From Reticulitermes speratus (lineage: Eukaryota > Arthropoda > Insecta > Blattodea > Rhinotermitidae), in NCBI GenBank assembly GCA_021186555.1, contig JAJKFL010000014.1, forward strand, positions 23,009,033 to 23,073,032: a stretch of DNA of 64,000 nucleotides. Direction: 5' to 3'. Shown piece by piece: positions 57,681-64,000 of the stretch. A program made the translations under genes and the position numbers. A model generated the notes under the pieces. The model saw only the letters and a program-made list of their open reading frames with translations. It did no database searches and was not told the DNA's origin. How positions within the stretch are numbered: position 1 is the first letter of the stretch; each line of letters begins with the position of its first letter.

Positions 57681-57848
57681 CGCTGTGTCGACCGGTAAGT
57701 AGTTGCCGACATTTCGGTAGCTTGTAATGCTTTCATCTTCAGGGTCCAGTATCTTTCAAGTGTATCTGTTCTTGGACTACTTGGATCTGAAGATTTAGGC
57801 AATATAATCTTTCGAAACGTTGGTAACTGTTGACCAGTCGACACAGCG
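57681..57848. mobile_element. Foldback element, 168 bp, with GCTGTGTCGAC ends
   Basis: The left arm starts cgctgtgtcgac (57681-57692) and the right arm ends gtcgacacagcg (57837-57848). Internally, ccgacatttcgg pairs with cgaaacgttgg, and gctttcatcttcagggtcca pairs imperfectly with ttggatctgaagatttaggc. It is the clearest member of the TTTCG/ATCTTCAGG group because both ends are sharp. No coding capacity. Confidence 0.78.
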
Positions 57849-57849
57849 A

Positions 57850-60800
57850 ACACTCCCAGAAGACTTTATTCTTCAACAGCACCTCTGTGACAATATCAAA
57901 TGTAACATACGTGACGAGAGTCTGTCTTCTCTCGATTTGACTAAGGAGGCAACTGAACGCCACTGCCAAAATGAAGATTTCAAGTGATAAAATGAAATGG
58001 AAAGATGACAGGATTAATGTGCTAGATGGCCTGGAGCAAGTACTAAATTTCTTCAGTCTTTATCTTTAATTCAGCTTTGTATGGAAGCAATAACGCCCCT
58101 GCAATAAATTGCACAGTGCTGTTAAGTAATAGTCCGTATTTCCGTGTCCTTACGTAACAGCAACCTGCCACCTCAGGTTGGCAACCAAACAAGAGACTTT
58201 CCCTTCACAAAGCCGTACCGCGTTAACATGTGAATTGACTGCACCTACAGTATACATCCTGCATTCTGCTACTAACGCAGGTCTATTGCAATGCTGTAGA
58301 TGTGAGAAAAGAGTCTGTTTCCTTTGTCGAAGAAGCAGTAATACCAAGGGATAAGAAGGCGTGGAGCTATATACCTACTTCCCTGATCGTCTTCATGGCG
58401 TACAGCTCAGTTGCGAGCAGGGAAATCTTTACCTTTGTCGTGGATCGGAAGGTTCTTTATTACGCAGTTTAAGTTCACTATAAAGATGCTTGTTAATTTA
58501 TCGTGGTGGTTTACATAAGATATCCAAAATATATTTCAAGAATGATAAGGCTTGTGAATTTCTATGGGTTACATTTATATAGGCCACAGCAAACATTCAT
58601 GGGCGTTCTTATTGTAACGTATTGATTCATAAAAGACGAATAAAATAAATTAACTGAACAAATAAATTTAATTACGGAGGTTTCGAGACAACCGTTTTTC
58701 CATATCGATTTATTTTTTCACTAGACGAATATTCGAATCACACATGTTGTGCGCCCCTGATCGAATTCACACCTTGCTGCAGAAGGACGTCTTATCCTCC
58801 GGTCACAGTAAACCTGCGAGCTGAATAGCAGCGTTGCTGATTTATCATTCAACAAAAGTCACCTTGCAGTTGCTTGTTTCTGAAATGGTGTCACAAACTT
58901 TCTCATCCGTATATTACGTGGTCCTGAAACTTGTCGCCTCACAAAATCTATTATTAATGTCACACTAATAGTATAAAATATAAAGTGCATATATGGCCTC
59001 TCTTCGTGCGATGTTTATACCAATTTACATCTCTACGATACTAAAGGTTAATCTGGTTGAGGGTTCCCAGGTTCTTGTGTATCTGCAAAGAACCTAATTC
59101 AGCACGAACTTTTATCTCATTTTACAAGCAAAGAAAACTAAAATGATTTTTATGTGGACCTCAATAGGTTATTAGTTTCAGGAGCAAAAATTCTAAAACA
59201 AAGCTTATTAATTTAAACTGATATCCTCTTGTAATATACAATGCACACTACAGTTTTTAAGCGCTAGTAGGCGCTACTGATTGCAATTCATACAGCTGAA
59301 CATTGTAGTGCAGGATGGGCCTCAAATGACACGTACAGTGAAATGTTAAGCTATCTCTTTAAGAAGCACAGTAGAGCTGCCTTTAATAAGAAACACAAAG
59401 ATTCACAAACAGGCAAAAGTGTGTTGATTTATCACCAGTTTCCTAGGATATAATGATCTGTGCAAGGACGTGGCAGTCGAGGGTAGACTGCTGGTAATAG
59501 CTTCTTTTTGTGTGTCGGACGGGGGTGTTCTAGATGACAATGAGCTGCCGAGAATGTTGGTGTCGTTATTTCTCTTAGTAACTTGACCTTTCCGAGCTAA
59601 TGCTGTAATATAGACGACGGAAAATGCCAGTGCGGCTCCCTGTCTTTCTGATCTCCATGCGCATAGCCTTTAGCTAATTTTCCGGACACTAAACACTCTT
59701 TCCCCGATGCTTAGCTAACTTCAAACTGTTTGTAATAATTAAGTGAACTACATTATTTAACATCGTATTAACTTAACCTTCGACACAACATGATTATTCC
59801 TGCTTTACATTTTCCTTCTTGGTGTAGGTAACATTGTTAAAATTAAACCAGAGTCACTAGTCGAGTAGGCAGACATGCTATTAGGTGGCTGGTTTCAGAG
59901 GAAGAAGATCTGAAGTTGAGGGCTTTAGACATTGTAGGCGAAGGTCGCAGGAAAGAGAGCAGGGGAGGGCAATATTCTAAGAGGCCAAGGTTCATGATGG
60001 ACTGTAATGTCAGGAGAATAAAGAGGAGGAGGGGGAGAACATTAATACAGTACATATTGGCATATCTGTGAAATTTTGAGGTTTTCGCTTGTTCACGAGG
60101 ATTGTACAACGAAATCATTGTATGATAATCCGAAAGTCAATCTTTGACACGCAGTTACCCATTAATTCGGAACATTTTAGAAACTCACCAGTCCTTCGGG
60201 CTGATGTTTAGTGTGCTTCTGCATTGGATTATTTCTAACTCGTATTAATTTTCCTTGTTAGATGAGGTTCAGTTTCGAAGCGATTTAAGGAAATATATGT
60301 TCCCACTCCTGAACTAGGTGAATCCAGACGACATAAGTAACGGTTAGGTTATTGCGTGAAAACAAGAACACACTGTGTTGTCAGATTGGAAGTTCCACAA
60401 AACTGTATCTCATAAAGCAAGAACGGTAAAGAAGAAGGTGGAATGTGAAAGTAACGTTGTTATGTAGACGTAGTATAGGCACTTGGGAAAGTGGGGGCAT
60501 AATTCCACTTATTCTTAACCTCGGTAGAAGATTGAGGTGAGTAAAGAAGACGAGGAAATTATAATACCTTGGAAAAAGAAAAATGAAAAGCAAGAATATA
60601 GAGAACCACGTACGCTTATATGTATTTTGAAAAGCTGTCACTGCAGACGCCTTGAGGCGTAGAGGTACAGCTTCAGTCATTCTTAGCTTCGGCGTTAATC
60701 GGAGGCAGTTACGTTCTGTGTGAATACATAAAGCATAACATTTCAACAATTAAAAACTCAGCATTGAAGTAATTAATATGTAGTATCCACATTCAATATA

Positions 60801-61080
60801 CGAATATAAAGTATTAAAAGTAAAATAAATTCTTCTTTTTAAAATTATTAATTTGTGAAGTGTAATATTGTGTTCAAAGTAGAGTTCGGTGTCATTGTAT
60901 GCATAATTCAAAACTCGCATATTCAAAACTAATTTTCCCACAAGAATAAAAATGTGAATTGCGGGGATGCGTCCTCGAAGTGCATGAATGTACAACCATT
61001 GTAGGGTATTTTTACTTTTCAATATGAATAAATAAACAATAGAAGTTAATTCAATATAAGTTTTATTAATTAATTTATTA
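57850..61080. other. Mostly unrecognised non-coding stretch
   Basis: Minus-strand frames at 59843-60118, 60381-60749 and 60750-61022 carry no domain I recognise. A small perfect hairpin acgcctt..gaggcgt lies near 60646-60660. A weak B-box-like text (gtgaattcgatcag) lies on the minus strand near 58758-58771. Confidence 0.35.
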
Positions 61081-61082
61081 CA

Positions 61083-61204
61083 CAGCTACTGGATTACCTT
61101 AAGGAAAAGAGAGGATACTGGAAATTGAAAGAGGAAGCACTAGATCGAATCTGTGGAGAATTCGCTGGAAGAGGCCTGTCGTAAGACATACTTCAGAATG
61201 ATGA
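61083..61204 (+). mobile_element. LINE-1 3'-end fragment
   Basis: ggattaccttaaggaaaaga, then gatactggaaattgaaagag and gaagcactagatcg, match the codons of the LINE-1 C-terminal block LDDLKEKKRYWKLKEEALDR. The last part gtcgtaagaca matches the family's 3' sequence. Small deletions break the frame. It is on the plus strand, like 33100-33291. Confidence 0.85.
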
Positions 61205-61533
61205 CTGCCTGAAAAATAAATTGGGGGAAAAAATCATCATATTTCGACGACACTGAAGGAATAGGCGATGCAGCTAAAGTGACGGCGCCAGGTGGCAGTA
61301 GTGTAAACACAGCATACAATTCACTCGGCTTGCCAGCTTTTAGATTACGCTGTTCTTGACGATTCTTTAAAAATTTTTGCATTAGCATTATTTCAATTTT
61401 TGCACATGAAGCCAGAATTTTTTAATATTTTTAGTCGCACTATTTCAAGTTCGTATAAAATGGGGCCGCACTGTATATTTTTATACGACATGATGCTTGT
61501 ACTCAGTTAATTAAGTTACAGGAACGGAAGTTC

Positions 61534-61884
61534 TCATCCGACTGAACGACGTGTTTTTATCACAGTCATTGTACACGTGTATCTGAACACTAAACCTTGA
61601 GCAGCTGCAGTATATGCCGTTGAGAGTTGATAACATATCTGTTTGTGTTGTTGAGTTCTGGTTGCAATGATGAGCGCTGGTGCATGTGAAGGAGGATATC
61701 CGCGGGAGAAATGAGGGTGCATGGAAGGGGTGGAATTGATATGACCATTGAAGTAGATCGTTATATTTTGTAACCGGTTATGAATGTCAGATGCTTGAGC
61801 TGTAAGACTAGTTACAAGTAGGAGAATAGTATTGACAAGACTCTGCACAAGCTCCAGCCAGAATGCAGGTCCATACACCGAGCT
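61534..61884 (-). CDS. Candidate terminal exon of an unknown gene
   Basis: The minus-strand frame is open from about 61959 to the stop at 61534. Just upstream of 61884 lies a good 3' splice acceptor: a T-rich tract ending ttttacctttcag, then AG at 61885-61886 and the frame continuing as SSVYGPAFWLE. The predicted about 116-residue segment has one likely membrane-spanning stretch (LVQSLVNTILLLVTSLTAQ). It also has a possible glycosylation site (NIT) and a His/Pro-rich stretch (MHPHFSRGYPPSHAP). I recognise no family. Direct observation covers the frame and acceptor; that it is a real exon is inference. No upstream exon was identified. Confidence 0.28.
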   Translation of the reverse strand, partial: SSVYGPAFWLELVQSLVNTILLLVTSLTAQASDIHNRLQNITIYFNGHINSTPSMHPHFSRGYPPSHAPALIIATRTQQHKQICYQLSTAYTAAAQGLVFRYTCTMTVIKTRRSVG

Positions 61885-62104
61885 CTGAAAGGTAAAACGA
61901 GAAAACACACAAAAATTACGTTTAACAAAGTTACAGGTTTGAAACCCACGTTTCGACACAGAGTGATATTACTAAAATACCACTTGCAGAAGCGCAGTGC
62001 CTGAGAGGAATTGGAGGTTGCACAAGAATATGCAAAGTAGAAAAGAACATATATGGGACTAATTAACAGGTAGAATTTTTTCATTAAACACCAAAATAGA
62101 AGAA

Positions 62105-62402
62105 CTTCAGAAATTTGTAAGGTAAAGCTATCCTATTATAGGCCTGGACAGGCCCGTAGGGTTCCAAGAGGTTGAGGCTCCCAGATTTCTAGACAATCGG
62201 CACATGAAGGTGGTAAGGTTGTCAGCCCTACACACCGGCTGCCTTTACCCCCAGGAAATATTTCTGGTACTCATTTCTGTTAAAGGCTGAGTCGACTCCA
62301 GGGCCATTCCAATAACACCATCGGGAATTGAACCCGCGACCTTCCGGCTTGTAGCGCAGTGCTTCAACCAACTGCGCCACCGCGTGCAACCTTCAGGAAT
62401 TT
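62105..62402. repeat. 12-bp target-site duplication of SINE C (one mismatch)
   Basis: cttcagaaattt at 62105-62116 and cttcaggaattt at 62391-62402, bracketing the SINE. Confidence 0.7.
62117..62390 (-). mobile_element. tRNA-derived SINE, group C
   Basis: On the minus strand the head reads cgcggtggcgcagttggttg, then aagcactgcgctac, with B box cgcgggttcaattcccg (about 62322-62338). Body landmarks are gagtcgactcagccttta, gagtaccagaaatatttcct, gggggtaaaggcagccggtg and tgggagcctcaacctcttgg. The element ends with a CTTT-rich tail. The central gggtaaag..gcggc block is shared with group A, so the two groups may have a common body. The head is closest to a functional tRNA gene of any in the window, but it runs straight into the SINE body. 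Confidence 0.88.
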
Positions 62403-62404
62403 AC

Positions 62405-63630
62405 GTATCAGCTATTAGTAGTGGCTAAACAGATTATCGAAAATAACCTCAAACTACAGACCTGTAGGAGAGCGACATCATGGCCGACGTAGGAAAAGAT
62501 GGCAAAACTTGTGAAGCTGGACCATGCGGTATTTACTGACTGTGAGGTGGAAAGAAAAATAAGCTATGACCTATATTAAAATTAGAGGACTGCCCTATTA
62601 TGAACTGCAGTGGTCCAATAGATAAAATGCTGTAGAGTCGGAGGGTAGAGAACAAACGTTCAAATGTTCTCATTCAGAATGTCCGCGCATAGAAGCAAAA
62701 ACTGAAAATGAATAGATATCGGAAGTTTTCTCATCGCCTGTGGTGTTAGTAAGAGCTCCTTTAACGCCTTTCTGAGTGTTATGTTGACTCAAGGTAGTAA
62801 AAGCAAGGAAATTGGAGGAACACAAGATATAAAAAGGTGAGGACATCTTTATGGTCACTGCAACATCGTATTTTGTTTCACATCTTTACAGTGAGAATGT
62901 TTTCCGAGTTGAAATGTAAGATCTGACGTTATAATGACGGTGTCTGTGAAGATTGCCTTTCTTTGGGTTGTGATGCCGTCGGATTTGTTACGTATTTGAA
63001 AGTTTAGGAGGAATATTTTGCCTCCATCTTCAGGATAAAAGTGTTAGTTGTGAAGGAAACACTTCGTGATATAGTGACAGTGAAAGAAGGAGAGCGATGC
63101 AACTGAAAATGGAATAGATGCCACACTTAACGGCCTTACATTCCAGAAGATATTAATATTAATTTGTAAATAGTTGAATTAGTGTCTTTGTACTGGTTCA
63201 TTTTGTGATAGGGATTATTCTGTATCCATACAAGTTAGAAGTGAAGCTTTTCGTGAGGTACGGAATTATGTAAAGGTGAAAACATCACATCGCCATGAAG
63301 CAATTTAGGAACAACATTGATGATGGTGGGATGGATTAATAAATAAGTTATTTGGAGAAGTAATTATAAATATTCACTTCAGAGACTGGGAGTGAAAAAG
63401 TGCGGAAGGCTGCAGCATTAAGCGAGTTTAATTAGCGACAGAATAACAGAAATAGCGGACAGAAATAAGGAATTTCAGCGACGTAAGTGCGAGTAGGAAC
63501 ACTGCTTCTCTCTCCGCCAAATAGAAAATTTGAATGAATTCTGCGAATAGAATCAATTGTAACTTCGTGACAGATGTATTCAGAACACCTATTATCTAAT
63601 TATAACATACTGCTACTATTATTAATAATA
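62405..63630. other. Non-coding stretch with one ATCTTCAGG block
   Basis: At about 62995-63032 the text aggaatattttgcctccatc then ttcagg matches the recurring block of the small foldback family. No gene was recognised. Confidence 0.4.
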
Positions 63631-63631
63631 T

Positions 63632-63802
63632 GTTATCATGCATGAACCATAAATTAATCCCAGTCTGCAGATCCACATCTTGCAACAGTTCTGGAAGGAA
63701 GTTTTGTAGGAAATCGTGGTAAACATCCGCAGTCAGACGTGGTGAAAGAAAGTAGGGCCCCAGAAATCTGTCTTCTGCAATGTTTGCATGGAAAATCAAG
63801 GC
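63632..63802 (-). pseudogene. Tc1/mariner-superfamily transposase fragment
   Basis: Within the minus-strand frame 63596-63931, residues about 44-100 read as part of a DDE transposase: ALIFHANIAEDRFLGPYFL, then LTADVYHDFLQNFLPELL, then LWFMHDN. The Asp in FMHDN (about residue 99) matches the second catalytic Asp of this superfamily. Homology breaks directly after it (ILLIIVAV), so the third acidic residue and the C-terminus are missing. The first catalytic Asp should lie upstream, but residues 1-43 are not recognisable. The element is a dead remnant that runs close to the window edge. The exact family within the superfamily is uncertain. Confidence 0.75.
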
Positions 63803-64000
63803 GGACCCTTTGACCGTTTTTTTTATCATCAGGAGGTCGTAACTCGGAAGGCCTATGTTCATATAAATTTGTTTCTTGTATCGTGGTGTAGATTCACGTT
63901 CTGTAGGTTTGGCCCTACATTTTTCAATCACTGTGTATAAGCTTTACAGTTGACAGCGTGTTTAAATAAGGCTCTTAAAACGTTCTGCTGCGATGTGACG

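Noticed and set aside
60381..61022. Two adjoining minus-strand frames (122 and 90 codons) as a possible gene
   Set aside because: They are AT-driven with phenylalanine, leucine and tyrosine-rich runs, no recognisable domain and no convincing splice sites between them.
62320..62390. tRNA gene candidate
   Set aside because: A and B boxes are present, but the sequence runs directly into the SINE body and target-site duplications bracket the whole unit. The same reasoning removes 51880-52168, 47584 and 39068 as tRNA genes.

Overview
This window looks like AT-rich, gene-poor insect genomic DNA, most likely from a cockroach or close relative (Blattodea; my best guess is Periplaneta americana). That is inferred from remembered repeat families, not from a search. 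No complete host gene is recognisable. There are no bacterial-type operons, CRISPR arrays or rRNA genes. Every tRNA-like sequence found sits inside a SINE. Long open frames are absent except in retrotransposon remnants, so most short open frames here are chance or antisense shadows.

Two non-LTR retrotransposon (LINE) families dominate what can be recognised. LINE-1 (my label) has two large 5'-truncated reverse-transcriptase copies on the minus strand (about 6318-7646 and 23590-25062) and two short 3'-end fragments on the plus strand (33100-33291, 61083-61204). LINE-2 is present only as 3' ends: 13575-13715, 16560-16910, 17806-17905 and 27597-28035 (minus), and 43290-43400 (plus). Three of the four minus-strand copies end in short TTAG-type tails. 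All copies are dead through stops, frameshifts or truncation.

tRNA-derived SINEs form at least four groups. Group A is at 10562, 48187 and 51880. Group B is at 22118, 47584, 53990 and 54240. Group C is at 62117. Group D is at 3075, 28061 and 39068. Three copies (39068, 47584, 62117) have visible target-site duplications, which fixes their ends. DNA transposon remnants include a hAT-type MITE with CAGGGGTG ends (45459-45621), a pogo/Tigger-like MITE in TA (29974-30430), and a broken Tc1/mariner-superfamily transposase at the right edge (63632-63802).

The most unusual signal is a set of foldback elements (4900-5411, 5530-5640, 51195-51333, 57681-57848, plus small perfect hairpins). Several share one of two recurring motifs. 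One is a short stem whose two sides change together, followed by CCGAAACATGTAG. The other is a TTTCG block followed by ATCTTCAGG. There is also a degenerate minisatellite with a period of about 40 bp at 15292-15521. Possible host coding is limited to weak candidates, the best being a putative last exon at 61534-61884 (minus). The elements do not appear to work together; the window reads as layered transposon debris in an intron or intergenic region.
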